Shown: piece after piece, positions 36,525 through 46,096 of the stretch
Layout: each line of letters begins with the position of its first letter
How positions within the stretch are numbered: position 1 is the first letter of the stretch
NCBI GenBank assembly: GCA_016787755.1
Contig: JAEUUA010000002.1
Coordinates: 1 to 64,000 of the forward strand
DNA length: 64,000 nt
Source: Cyclobacteriaceae bacterium
GTDB lineage: Bacteria > Bacteroidota > Bacteroidia > Cytophagales > Cyclobacteriaceae
Direction: 5' to 3'
Made by a program: the position numbers and the translations under genes
The notes under the pieces: model-generated
What the model saw: the letters and a program-made list of their open reading frames with translations, nothing else
Told to the model about the DNA's origin: nothing
Databases searched by the model: none

Positions 36525-37739
36525 TTGAAAGACCAACAATATATTTATAAAGAGGATAATTTAATCGAATCCGAGCCAAACAAGTTCAAAGCAAGTGAAC
36601 TAAGGAGTGAGGAGATGATTATTAATCTGGGACCGCAGCATCCTTCCACGCATGGAGTCTTGCGTTTGGAAGTTTTATCGGATGGTGAGATTATAAAAGA
36701 AGTTGTTCCTCATATTGGTTATTTGCACCGTTGTTTTGAGAAACATGCTGAAAGCCTCCCGTTCAATCAAGTGATTCCGTTTGTTGATCGAATGGATTAT
36801 GTGGCGGCCATGAATTCGGAGCATGCCTACGCTATGGGTGTTGAACGGATGCTAGGCATTGCAGATCAAATTCCCAAGCGAGTAGAATATATCCGAGTGT
36901 TGGTAGCCGAAATGAATCGGATTGCCTCGCATCTTATTGCCGTGGGAACATATGGGTTGGATCTCGGTGCCTTTACACCCTTCTTCTGGATCATGCGAGA
37001 TCGCGAACATATCTTACGATTGTTGGAGTGGGCGAGTGGCGCACGCATGTTATACAATTACATTTGGATTGGAGGTTTGTTCTACGATCTCCCAGTTGGA
37101 TTTGAGAAAAGATGTCGAGAGTTCATAACATATTTTAAGCCCAAAGTAGCTGAACTCGAAACAATTCTTATTGATAATAAAATTTTTATTGATCGCACGG
37201 CTAATGTGGGAGTGCTTCCATTAAACCTTGCCATCAATAATGGGATTACGGGCCCGATGATACGAGCTTCCGGATTGCGTTTTGATTTAAGAAGAGTGGA
37301 CGGCTATTCGGTTTACCCGGAGTTGGAATTTGAAATACCGATTGGAGAAGGAAGGATGGGTACTGTGGGGGACTGTTGGGATCGCAGTTGGGTGCGTGTA
37401 AAAGAGATTTATGAATCGCTCCGCATCATGGATCAATGCCTTAACAAATTAGAAGGCGATCATAAACGCACGCGGGAGTTTGATCCACAAGCATCGGTTC
37501 CTAAAAAAATCAGACCTAAAGCTCAGGAGTTATATGTGCGAGCAGAAAATCCGAAAGGTGAGTTGGGTTATTTCTTCCGTGCTGATGGTAAGAGTGATAT
37601 TCCGTTTCGCTGCAAAGCGCGGGCATGTTCATTTGTTAATCTTTCTATCCTGCCAGAAATTAGTCGAGGAGTGTTGATAGCAGATTTAATTGCCATCTTA
37701 GGCTCGATTGATATTGTGTTAGGAGAAGTAGATCGTTAA
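36525..37739 (+). CDS. nuoD: NADH-quinone oxidoreductase subunit D
   Basis: The 49-kDa-type subunit, 404 residues, lining the quinone pocket with NuoB. Typical sequence: [53 protein letters not shown] and, near the end, [20 protein letters not shown] with the usual GEVDR C-terminus. The start is a TTG directly after the nuoC stop, with no gap. The first 30 residues are variable in the family, so an internal ATG (MIINLG) remains possible. Confidence 0.96.
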   Translation: MKDQQYIYKEDNLIESEPNKFKASELRSEEMIINLGPQHPSTHGVLRLEVLSDGEIIKEVVPHIGYLHRCFEKHAESLPFNQVIPFVDRMDYVAAMNSEHAYAMGVERMLGIADQIPKRVEYIRVLVAEMNRIASHLIAVGTYGLDLGAFTPFFWIMRDREHILRLLEWASGARMLYNYIWIGGLFYDLPVGFEKRCREFITYFKPKVAELETILIDNKIFIDRTANVGVLPLNLAINNGITGPMIRASGLRFDLRRVDGYSVYPELEFEIPIGEGRMGTVGDCWDRSWVRVKEIYESLRIMDQCLNKLEGDHKRTREFDPQASVPKKIRPKAQELYVRAENPKGELGYFFRADGKSDIPFRCKARACSFVNLSILPEISRGVLIADLIAILGSIDIVLGEVDR

Positions 37740-37743
37740 ATTC

Positions 37744-39240
37744 ATGATAAAAGTTCTATCAGCTGATCAGATTAAAGCCTGGGATGCATACACCATCCGG
37801 GAAGAACCCATTGCATCCATTGATTTAATGGAACGCGCTTGTCAGGCTTTTGTTACCTGGTTTGTGGAGCGCTTTGATGCCACTAACAAAATTGGAATTG
37901 TATGTGGTACTGGCAATAATGGTGGTGATGGATTAGGCATTGCCCGATTGCTCAGCGAATGGAATTATTCCGTTACCGTTTGGATTGTCAGGGGATCGGT
38001 ATCGGAGTCAATTGACTTTTTAACTAACCTCAAGAAATTAGATTCTAAGATTTCAGTTTCAGAAATAAAAACTGATGCAGATTGTGAATTATTTGCTGAT
38101 CGTGCCATTCTTATTGATGCCATCTTTGGGTCAGGATTGAGTCGCCCCCTAGAAGGAATCTATGAGAAAGTAATTGATTGTTTGAATCGCTCTCCTAAAG
38201 TTATTATTGCCGTTGATGTACCAAGTGGCTTACGAACCGATCAACATTCAAGTGGAACTGTTCTGAAAGCAAATCATACTGTTACGTTTCAGGTTCCTAA
38301 ACTTGCTTTTTTACAACCCGACAATTATAGATATGTAGGAGAATGGCATTTGGTAGATATCGGGCTTCATAAAAAATACTTAAAAGAAGTTGAGTCTGAC
38401 AATTCTCTCATTACACTTAAGTCTGTCAGGAAAATTTTAAGGCCACGTTCGAAGTTTGATCACAAAGGAAAATTTGGCCATGGTTTGTTGATAGCGGGGT
38501 CAACTGGAAAAATGGGGGCGTGTATTTTAGCAGCCCGTGCAGCACTGCGTTCCGGCTTAGGATTGCTTACGGTTCACGTACCTCAATCGGGATATACCAT
38601 CATTCAAACGGCTGTGCCTGAGGCGATGGCCACTGTTGATCAGTCGGCTGATTTTTTTTCTGGTCGTGAGATAGAAAGTTTTTACACAACGGTTGGAATT
38701 GGTCCTGGGTTAGGACAAGCCCCTGAAACTGTACGTGCACTTGAATATTTATTTACCCGGTATAGAAAACCTATCGTCATTGACGCGGATGCATTGAATA
38801 TTCTGGCAGCTAATCCAAAGTTCCTTGCACTAATCCCGGAAGGAAGTATTTTGACACCTCACCCAGGGGAGTTTGAACGGCTCGTTGGTACATGGAGCGA
38901 TGACTTTGAAAAACTAAACAAGTTAAAAGAGTTAAGTACCCGCATTCAATCGATAGTGCTATTGAAAGGAGCCTACACAGTTATCGCCACGCCAGATAAA
39001 AAATTAATCTTCAATTCTACCGGCAATCCCGGTTTGGCGACAGGTGGGAGTGGCGATGTTTTGACTGGAATTCTGATGGGATTGTTGGCGCAATCTTATT
39101 CAGCCACAGATTCAGCAATTGTAGGCGTGTATCTTCATGGCCTTGCGGGAGATTTGGCAGCAAGAGAAAAGGGACAAAATTCCCTAATAGCGGGGGATCT
39201 TGTAGATTTCTTACCCGGAGCATTTAGGAAAGTTGAATAA
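37744..39240 (+). CDS. nnr: Bifunctional NAD(P)H-hydrate epimerase/dehydratase
   Basis: Repairs NADH and NADPH damaged by hydration. The N-terminal epimerase domain (about 1-215) has CGTGNNGGDGLGIARLLSEW and AIFGSGLSRPLEG. The C-terminal ADP-dependent dehydratase domain (about 225-498) has DHKGKFGHGLLIAGSTGKMG, TPHPGEFERLVG and NPGLATGGSGDVLTGILMGL. The length of 498 fits the fused form. It begins four bases after nuoD, an apt partner for an NADH-oxidising complex, and is probably in the same transcript. Confidence 0.95.
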   Translation: MIKVLSADQIKAWDAYTIREEPIASIDLMERACQAFVTWFVERFDATNKIGIVCGTGNNGGDGLGIARLLSEWNYSVTVWIVRGSVSESIDFLTNLKKLDSKISVSEIKTDADCELFADRAILIDAIFGSGLSRPLEGIYEKVIDCLNRSPKVIIAVDVPSGLRTDQHSSGTVLKANHTVTFQVPKLAFLQPDNYRYVGEWHLVDIGLHKKYLKEVESDNSLITLKSVRKILRPRSKFDHKGKFGHGLLIAGSTGKMGACILAARAALRSGLGLLTVHVPQSGYTIIQTAVPEAMATVDQSADFFSGREIESFYTTVGIGPGLGQAPETVRALEYLFTRYRKPIVIDADALNILAANPKFLALIPEGSILTPHPGEFERLVGTWSDDFEKLNKLKELSTRIQSIVLLKGAYTVIATPDKKLIFNSTGNPGLATGGSGDVLTGILMGLLAQSYSATDSAIVGVYLHGLAGDLAAREKGQNSLIAGDLVDFLPGAFRKVE

Positions 39241-39363
39241 CAAAATGATAAAGCTCTCCTGAACGACCTTGTTTAGGGCTTTAGTATGTTTATTTTCAAT
39301 CATTTTAAACTTTTGGCCTTCCTTTTGCATCTAAGGGATACAATTGTTCGTATATAGTAAAAC

Positions 39364-39723
39364 ATGAACCTAAGCAAAGCCTTTTATTTCGCATTCGCTG
39401 TAATCTTGACAATCCAACTTGGATTTGCTCAAGGTAAAGACGAGGCTTTTTTTGCCGGTCGTCCTGATCCGGTTAAGTCTATTCAGGTATACCCAAATCC
39501 TGCAATTGAATTTGTAAGCTTAAAATTTGAGGCTCCTCAGGCAAAAAAAGTTAAACTCTCATTTCACAATATCCTCGGTAACTCCATCGAATTGGAACAG
39601 GAAGTGATGGATGAACATGAAATTAGAATTCGAGTGAAAGATCTTACCACGGGCTATTATTTTGTTTCGGTGCAGGACGATCAATCAAATTTCAAAAGCA
39701 CCTATAAGTTCCTCAAGCGATAG
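39364..39723 (+). CDS. Mini protein: signal peptide plus T9SS type A sorting domain
   Basis: Only 119 residues. A signal peptide (about 1-22, ending GFAQ) is followed by a short linker (KDEAFFAGRPDP). From residue 37 a type A C-terminal domain takes up the rest (IQVYPNPAIEFVSLKF, TTGYYFVSVQD, STYKFLKR). Such domains normally sit behind large cargo; here there is no cargo. It could be a secreted small protein or a relic. The gene stands alone. Confidence 0.8.
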   Translation: MNLSKAFYFAFAVILTIQLGFAQGKDEAFFAGRPDPVKSIQVYPNPAIEFVSLKFEAPQAKKVKLSFHNILGNSIELEQEVMDEHEIRIRVKDLTTGYYFVSVQDDQSNFKSTYKFLKR

Positions 39724-39758
39724 CCGCTTTAATTAATCAGTAGGTTTGGTTATTTTTC

Positions 39759-39777
39759 TGATTCGTAATCCGAATCA
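39759..39777. promoter_or_regulatory. Inverted repeat just before the gluconokinase start
   Basis: TGATTCG (39759-39765) and CGAATCA (39771-39777) flank a five-base loop, two bases before the TTG start. It could be an operator or a hairpin that hides the start; it lacks the T-run of a terminator. Confidence 0.35.
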
Positions 39778-39779
39778 AT

Positions 39780-41234
39780 TTGACTCCATTTGTTTTAGCC
39801 ATCGATATTGGAACAACAAGCACCAAAGTTCTGGCTGTTATTGCAACGGGAGAAGTTTTAAAATCGCATCAGGAGTTTTATCCTACCCAATACCCAAGTC
39901 CAGGACACGTTGAACAGGATGTACAGCAAATTTTTGCCGCTGTGCATGGGGGGATAAACGAGGTTTTAAACTGTGTTTCTTCAGATCTTAACCTTGTTGG
40001 AGTTTGCTTTAGTTGTGCTATGCATAGCTTATTAGCGGTCGATCACCGGGGATCTCCACTCACACCTGTAATTATATGGGCCGATACCCGAAGTTCTAAG
40101 CAGGCTAAAAAATTGAGAGGTACTGAGTTAGGTAAATATCTTCATGATCGGACTGGCACGGCTATTCATCCCATGTCTCCTTTATGCAAGTTACTTTGGT
40201 GGCAAGAACATCATCCTGAACTCATTCAACAAGCTTACAAATTTATATCTATTAAGGAATATATTGTCTTTCATTTGTGCGGTGAGTTTGTGGTCGATTA
40301 TTCGATCGCTTCAGCTACAGGAATCTTTGATATCCAGGCATTATCATGGTCACATGAAGCATTGGAATTAATCGATCTTTCAACAGATAAACTTTCAAGG
40401 CCTGTCGGTGCCGATTTTTCTTTTACCATTAACACGGATAAAGGTTTTAACTCCAGATTGATAAATGTTCCTATTTTTATGGGAGCCAGTGATGGCTGTC
40501 TCGCACAATTAGGCTGTGGGGCGATGAATGAAGGCGATCTCACCATTACAATAGGAACAAGTGGTGCAGCGAGGAGAGTAGGAGCTAAAGGATTGAAGGA
40601 TCCCGACCGGAAACTTTTTCGATATATGCTGGATGAATCTACCATGATTGTTGGTGGCGCTACTAATAATGGTACCGTAATCCTCGATTGGTTTGGTCGG
40701 GAGTTTTTATCGCCAACTTCAACTCTTGCTGACCTTGTTAAGGTAGCTGACGAAATTCCTGCAGGCAGCGAAGGGTTAGTTGCATTGCCATTTTTGTTAG
40801 GGGAACGTGCGCCTATCTATAACCCTGATGCGAAAGGAGTTTTCTTTAATATAACACTACGGCACACAAAAGCTCATTTCATTAAAGCACTGATGGAGGG
40901 AATTTGTTTTGAACTTCTTAGCATTGTTACCAGTTTGGAAGAGGTGTGTGGTTCCTCCAAGCAAGTTTTGGTTAGTGGAGGGTTTATCCACGCACCTGAA
41001 TGGGTGCAGTTGCTCAGCACTATTTTGGATAAGGAGTTAATCGTATCAGGAACGCATGATACTTCTGCGCTGGGGGCAGCTGCAATTGCCTTTAAAGCGC
41101 TTCAAATACCCTTTCAAATTGATGGGTCTCATTCTATCAGATTTGTTCCTGATAGGAGTAAAAACGAATTGTATCGACAACATTTCATACAATTCGAATC
41201 CTTATATCGCAAAGTAGAAAATCATTTTTTCTAA
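39780..41234 (+). CDS. Gluconokinase-type FGGY carbohydrate kinase
   Basis: A 484-residue FGGY-family sugar kinase. The N-terminal ATPase motif is LAIDIGTTSTKVLAVI. A C-terminal GERAPIYNPDAKGVFFNITL and the VLVSGGFIHAPEWVQLLSTI phosphate motif follow. The start is TTG at 39780. The family splits into xylulokinases, glycerol kinases and gluconokinases; the 6-phosphogluconate dehydrogenase gene downstream makes gluconate the best guess. Product 6-phosphogluconate would be the substrate of that enzyme. Confidence 0.85.
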   Translation: MTPFVLAIDIGTTSTKVLAVIATGEVLKSHQEFYPTQYPSPGHVEQDVQQIFAAVHGGINEVLNCVSSDLNLVGVCFSCAMHSLLAVDHRGSPLTPVIIWADTRSSKQAKKLRGTELGKYLHDRTGTAIHPMSPLCKLLWWQEHHPELIQQAYKFISIKEYIVFHLCGEFVVDYSIASATGIFDIQALSWSHEALELIDLSTDKLSRPVGADFSFTINTDKGFNSRLINVPIFMGASDGCLAQLGCGAMNEGDLTITIGTSGAARRVGAKGLKDPDRKLFRYMLDESTMIVGGATNNGTVILDWFGREFLSPTSTLADLVKVADEIPAGSEGLVALPFLLGERAPIYNPDAKGVFFNITLRHTKAHFIKALMEGICFELLSIVTSLEEVCGSSKQVLVSGGFIHAPEWVQLLSTILDKELIVSGTHDTSALGAAAIAFKALQIPFQIDGSHSIRFVPDRSKNELYRQHFIQFESLYRKVENHFF

Positions 41235-41376
41235 AAATTCTGCTCGGAATGAATAAATATCATAACTAGCAAACGATTGCAGAACGTTTTAAATCATTGT
41301 TTACGATCTATGTAGCTCTAATTATTATTTTGACTTTTCTTAAAGCACGGATTATTTGACACGAAACTTTACAAGC

Positions 41377-42279
41377 ATGCAAATAGGGTTAATTGGTTTG
41401 GGAAAAATGGGCTATAATTTGGCCCTCAATTTCAAAAGCAAGGCGCATCAGGTAATGGCCTTTGATATAAACAAAACAGCTATGGAAAGCATCGCGAATG
41501 AGCAGGTGTTGACAATGCCAACCATTGGAGATTTAGCATTAGCCATGGAAGGAAGGCGTATAGTTTGGCTAATGGTTCCTGCTGGCAATGTAGTGGATGT
41601 TGTTCTTAGCAACCTGAAATATCATTTAGCACCCGATGACATTGTAATTGATGGAGGTAACTCTCATTTTAAAGATACGATCGTGCGTGCCCGCGATCTG
41701 GAGAAACTAGGTATTCATTATTTGGATTGCGGAACAAGTGGCGGCATAACGGGAGCAAAGAATGGCGTTTGCACCATGATTGGAGGCAAAAAAGAAATCT
41801 TTGATTATTGCGAACCCTTATTCAAATCTATCTCAGTTCCCAATGGGTATTTGTATTGTGGAAAAACAGGCAATGGTCATTTTACCAAGATGGTTCATAA
41901 CGGCATTGAGTATGGTATGATGCAGTCGATAGCGGAGGGGATGGAAGTGTTGAATAAACATGATTCGGAAGTTGATTTATCAGCTGTGGCTAAAGTTTGG
42001 AACCATGGTTCTGTAGTGCGAAGTTGGTTGATGGAACTCACTCAAAGGGCTCTTGAAAAAGATAAAAATCTTGAATCCATAAAAGGAGTTATGCACTCAT
42101 CGGGAGAAGGTAAATGGACGGTTGAAACGGCACTCGAGATGGGTGTCCCTACTCCAGTAATTACCATGTCCCTACTCATGCGTTATCGATCGCAACAAGA
42201 CGATACCTTTTCAGGAAAAATTGTGGCTGCTTTACGCAACGAATTTGGCGGGCACGCAGTAGAGAAGAAAAAAGATTAA
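41377..42279 (+). CDS. gnd: 6-phosphogluconate dehydrogenase, decarboxylating, short form
   Basis: Oxidatively decarboxylates 6-phosphogluconate to ribulose 5-phosphate. The Rossmann motif is IGLIGLGKMGYNLALNF. The catalytic region has DGGNSHFKDT, CGTSGGITGAKNG and GHFTKMVHNGIEYGMMQ. At 300 residues it is the short tetrameric type, lacking the long C-terminal domain of E. coli Gnd. I start at ATG 41377; a TTG at 41356 would add seven residues. The stop overlaps the end of the convergent M28 peptidase gene by four bases. Confidence 0.93.
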   Translation: MQIGLIGLGKMGYNLALNFKSKAHQVMAFDINKTAMESIANEQVLTMPTIGDLALAMEGRRIVWLMVPAGNVVDVVLSNLKYHLAPDDIVIDGGNSHFKDTIVRARDLEKLGIHYLDCGTSGGITGAKNGVCTMIGGKKEIFDYCEPLFKSISVPNGYLYCGKTGNGHFTKMVHNGIEYGMMQSIAEGMEVLNKHDSEVDLSAVAKVWNHGSVVRSWLMELTQRALEKDKNLESIKGVMHSSGEGKWTVETALEMGVPTPVITMSLLMRYRSQQDDTFSGKIVAALRNEFGGHAVEKKKD

Positions 42280-43499
42280 AACGTAATGTTCAGTGTAAGC
42301 AGTTCTCCTTTGCGTTTTACTTTCACGGGTACAGTCTGGCCTTTTTCAAATTTACCTAGCGCATCCATATAGTTTTGAATATCTTTTATAGGGTATTCTC
42401 CAATCTGGGTTAGAATATCACCAGTAAGTATTCCTGCTTTGTGTGCTGGCCTGTTTTCGGTAACACCATCAATTAATAATCCCGATGCATCGGATGTATA
42501 ACTTGGCATAACTCCCAACGTAACTTTAAAGGATCGTGCCGAACTCATTGATTTATTCTTTGTTGTTAAGAAGGCAAGCTTAGATTCAGAGTCCAATTTT
42601 TCGATCACGGCAATGATTAATTCGAGTACTTCCTTTTCGCCCGAGTAATTTATTTTATCCCAGTCATCAGATGGTTTGTGGTAATCACTATGTGAGCCTG
42701 TGAAAAAATGAAGTACCGGAATATCTTTTAAATAAAACGATGAATGATCAGAAGGACCGATCCCTGATGAATCGGTTTTAATAGCAAGTTTCGTGCTCAT
42801 GGTTTTTAGGGTGGGCTCCCATACAGGACTTGTACCCGATCCGCTTATGGAAACACTTTTTGTAGTGGGGTTCAATCGACCTATCATATCCATGTTGATC
42901 ATATAAGTTACATTCAATAGTTCTATTGTGGGATGTTCAGTGTAATATTTAGATCCAAATAATCCAAGTTCTTCTCCACTAAAGCAGATGAATAAAAAAT
43001 TGCTTTTCTCTTTGACGTTGTTTGTTGAAAAGTAACGGGCAAGTTCTATAACCCCGGCAACACCCGAAGCATTGTCATCGGCACCGTTGTGAATTTTTCC
43101 TGTTGGATTTGCATCTAATGAACTACCATTCTCCGCCCGGCCTAAGTGATCATAATGTGCACCAATGATGATAGTTTTGTCAGCTTGATTATCTAAATAG
43201 GCAAGTACGTTATGAGCCACGCCTTCGGTACCGGTTCCATGCATTCCTGCTTTAAAGGGAAACACTTGTGTATAGGTTGAGGATTCTCCTTTGGGTAGGA
43301 GGTTTAAATTCTTGAACTGCTTTTCTATGTATTCAAGCGCCAGGCGTTCACCTTCCGATCCTGTTTGGCGTCCTTGCATGGCATCATCGGCCAATATTTT
43401 TATATGAGTCTTAATTTTTTTCTCGTCAATTTTTTGACTCCAGGCAAAAGAAGAACTGGCAAATAGGAATGAAAACAAAAGAAGAGTTCGAAGCAGCAT
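42276..43499 (-). CDS. M28-family aminopeptidase with PDZ domain
   Basis: Exported 407-residue zinc aminopeptidase. A signal peptide (1-21) leads to the M28 domain. Zinc and catalytic residues lie in IIGAHYDHLG, NGADDNASGVAGVIELA, CFSGEELGLFGSKYY, MINMDMIGRL and FTGSHSDYHKPSDDW. A C-terminal PDZ-like domain (about 320-405) includes GVTENRPAHKAGILTGDILT. It lies alone on the minus strand, tail to tail with gnd. Confidence 0.93.
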   Translation of the reverse strand: MLLRTLLLFSFLFASSSFAWSQKIDEKKIKTHIKILADDAMQGRQTGSEGERLALEYIEKQFKNLNLLPKGESSTYTQVFPFKAGMHGTGTEGVAHNVLAYLDNQADKTIIIGAHYDHLGRAENGSSLDANPTGKIHNGADDNASGVAGVIELARYFSTNNVKEKSNFLFICFSGEELGLFGSKYYTEHPTIELLNVTYMINMDMIGRLNPTTKSVSISGSGTSPVWEPTLKTMSTKLAIKTDSSGIGPSDHSSFYLKDIPVLHFFTGSHSDYHKPSDDWDKINYSGEKEVLELIIAVIEKLDSESKLAFLTTKNKSMSSARSFKVTLGVMPSYTSDASGLLIDGVTENRPAHKAGILTGDILTQIGEYPIKDIQNYMDALGKFEKGQTVPVKVKRKGELLTLNITF

Positions 43500-43626
43500 A
43501 ATTTTCCATTAAAATAAGATGTAAAGTAATATCCATTTTACCTATAATACTGTCCCTTGGTGCAGTTTTTTTTACGGAAATAGAGTTAAACGGTGTAATT
43601 TTGGACCTTATTAACTGACCTAAACT

Positions 43627-44457
43627 ATGAAAGGCCCCAACATTGTCTTGCTTACGGATTTCTCGCCCCTTTCAAAAGTGGCCATGCAGTATGCTCTTAG
43701 GATGGCTGCTCCTTTGGAAGCCAACTTCACCATTTTAAATATTGTTAGGGTGGATGGTATTCCAAAAGCGAACTTAAGAACGAAACAAATTGAAAAATCG
43801 GTTGCTTCAATTTCTCAGGAAGAGGGTGATAATTTAGTTAAGGAATTAAGAAGTCAGGTGAAGGGAAATTATGGGTTGGAGTTTAAGCCTGTAAAAGCGC
43901 GCACGGTTTCTGAAATGGTGCGCAGGTATGTTGATAAAAATCCAACTAACATGGTGGTGATGGGTTTACAGGGCGCATCGGCTATGAAGAAGGCACGCCT
44001 TGGTGGGACAACGGTTTCAGTGATTGACGAATGCAAAGTCCCGGTGTTGGCAATTCCTGAATTGGCCAGGTACCAAAACCTGAAGCATATTGTGTATGCC
44101 TCCGACCTCAAGAATATTCAAAAAGAATTGGACATCATCGTTGAGTTCGCGAAAATATTTGGATCGGCTGTTCATATGATTCACGTTGCTCCAGTGATGG
44201 ATAAAAAAGTAGATGCTGCTATTCAAATTGTAGAAGAGGTAATTCGGAAAATGAATTATGATAAACTTGAGTTCAAATTGATTTTGGAGGAAGATATTAC
44301 TATGGCAATTGCAGGCTACATAAAAGAAACAAAAGCCGATCTTCTCACCACGTTTACACACAAGCTTAGCTTAGAAGAGAAAATTTTTGGACGTAGTGTT
44401 ACTCGTAGAGTCGCTTATCAGGCAATTACCCCGTTGTTGGCTGTAAAGCGGAAATAA
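43627..44457 (+). CDS. Universal stress protein, tandem UspA domains
   Basis: A 276-residue protein with two UspA domains (about 1-142 and 148-276). The first opens with NIVLLTDFSPLSKVAMQYAL and has VVMGLQGASAMKKARLGG in the loop where ATP-binding members carry a G-2x-G-9x-G motif. The second is more divergent (LKHIVYASDLKNIQKELD). A TAATTTTG box at 43596-43603 may be its -7 element. Function is presumably stress survival. Confidence 0.9.
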   Translation: MKGPNIVLLTDFSPLSKVAMQYALRMAAPLEANFTILNIVRVDGIPKANLRTKQIEKSVASISQEEGDNLVKELRSQVKGNYGLEFKPVKARTVSEMVRRYVDKNPTNMVVMGLQGASAMKKARLGGTTVSVIDECKVPVLAIPELARYQNLKHIVYASDLKNIQKELDIIVEFAKIFGSAVHMIHVAPVMDKKVDAAIQIVEEVIRKMNYDKLEFKLILEEDITMAIAGYIKETKADLLTTFTHKLSLEEKIFGRSVTRRVAYQAITPLLAVKRK

Positions 44458-44468
44458 ATTATCCTAAA

Positions 44469-45905
44469 TTAAAACTCTGCATTTCCCGGAAACCGGGGGA
44501 ATGGAATTACATCTCGGATGTTTGTCATACCCGTTACGAACAACATCAACCGTTCAAAGCCAAGCCCGAAACCACTATGGGGAGCGGAACCAAATCTTCT
44601 GAGGTCTAAATACCACCACAAATCTTTCTCCGGTAGATTCATTTCCTTTACGCGGGCAAGTAAATTATCGTAGCGCTCTTCGCGTTGTGAGCCCCCAATA
44701 ATTTCACCAATGCCGGGGAACAACACATCCATTGCCGCAACGGTTTTGTTGTCGTCATTCTGACGCATATAAAAAGCTTTGATGTTTTTGGGATAATTGT
44801 AAAGAATCACCGGCTTTTTGAAATGCTTTTCCACCAAGTAACGTTCATGTTCCGATTGTAAATCGATGCCCCAATCATCAATCAAATATTGAAACTTCTT
44901 TTTCTTATTGGGGTTTGAATTTTTCAGAATGTCAATCGCTTCCGTATAACTTAACTTCTGAAATTCATTTTCCGTTACAAACTTTAAACGATCGAGTAAG
45001 CTTAATTCACTGCGTTGATCTTGTGGCTTGGCAGCATCTTCATCTAATGCACGCTTGTTTAAAAACTCTAAATCTTCTTTACAGTTATCCAGCGCATACT
45101 TAACTAAGTATTGCAGCAGGTCTGTTGCCAGTTGCATGTTGTCATGAATATCATAGAACGCCATTTCGGGTTCAATCATCCAAAACTCAGCCAGGTGGCG
45201 GGTGGTATTCGAGTTTTCTGCCCGGAAGGTTGGACCAAACGTATAAATTTCGCTTAACGCAAGCGCATACGTTTCGCCTTCTAACTGACCGGAAACAGTT
45301 AGGTTCGTTTCTTTGCCAAAGAAATCTTCTTTGTGGTCTATGTGTCCATGCTCATCGCGTGGCGGATTGCTGCTATCCAGTGTAGTTACCCGAAACATGG
45401 CACCAGCCCCTTCAGCATCCGAGCCAGTAATCACCGGAGTATGGATGTAGAAAAACCCTTTATCATTAAAGAATTTATGAATGGCAAAAGCCATATTATG
45501 GCGAATTCGCATAACGGCACCAAAAACATTGGTGCGTGATCTTAAGTGTGCTATCTCACGAAGGTATTCAAGACTTGGTCGGTTCTTTAATTGAAGCGGA
45601 AAAGCTTCCGCATCACAATCCCCAAGAATGGTAAGTTCATTTACTTTTACCTCTACCGCCTGACCTTTTCCTAGCGAAGCAATTAATTCTCCGGTAACGG
45701 AAATACAAGCCCCTGTGGTAATCCGCTTTAGCGTTGCTTCATCAAGCGAATTCAGACCAACAACTGCTTGCAAATTTTGGATAGTAGAGCCATCATTAAT
45801 CGAGATGAACTGATTATTGCGGAAAGTGCGCACCCAACCCCGTACGTTTACAGATTGATTTGAGGGTTCGGTTACTAATAAAGCGTTAATCTTGGTGCGT
45901 TTCAT
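44469..45905 (-). CDS. asnS: Asparaginyl-tRNA synthetase
   Basis: Charges tRNA-Asn. At 478 residues it is a normal class IIb enzyme: an N-terminal OB-fold anticodon domain (about 15-105, with [20 protein letters not shown]), then the catalytic core. Motif 2 is seen as [20 protein letters not shown] and motif 3 as [20 protein letters not shown]. The C-terminus [15 protein letters not shown] is typical of AsnRS. It is divergent from rpoN. Confidence 0.98.
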   Translation of the reverse strand: MKRTKINALLVTEPSNQSVNVRGWVRTFRNNQFISINDGSTIQNLQAVVGLNSLDEATLKRITTGACISVTGELIASLGKGQAVEVKVNELTILGDCDAEAFPLQLKNRPSLEYLREIAHLRSRTNVFGAVMRIRHNMAFAIHKFFNDKGFFYIHTPVITGSDAEGAGAMFRVTTLDSSNPPRDEHGHIDHKEDFFGKETNLTVSGQLEGETYALALSEIYTFGPTFRAENSNTTRHLAEFWMIEPEMAFYDIHDNMQLATDLLQYLVKYALDNCKEDLEFLNKRALDEDAAKPQDQRSELSLLDRLKFVTENEFQKLSYTEAIDILKNSNPNKKKKFQYLIDDWGIDLQSEHERYLVEKHFKKPVILYNYPKNIKAFYMRQNDDNKTVAAMDVLFPGIGEIIGGSQREERYDNLLARVKEMNLPEKDLWWYLDLRRFGSAPHSGFGLGFERLMLFVTGMTNIRDVIPFPRFPGNAEF

Positions 45906-46096
45906 ACTTGACTACTCAATTTCGGATCGCAAAAAACGTCATTTTGAATTTTTAATCAAAATCTAAGGGATTGTTAAATCAGGAAGAGTAAGTGTGGTTG
46001 CTTCACTTAATGGATTAGATCTCAAAAGTCTTTCCGATTGCTGAACGTTATACTTTTTACTGACGGGCTGAATTGGTAGATTTGCCCACAAGAATC

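Noticed and set aside
45125..45539. Plus-strand frames inside asnS
   Set aside because: They lie fully inside a strongly conserved essential gene and have no recognisable domain.
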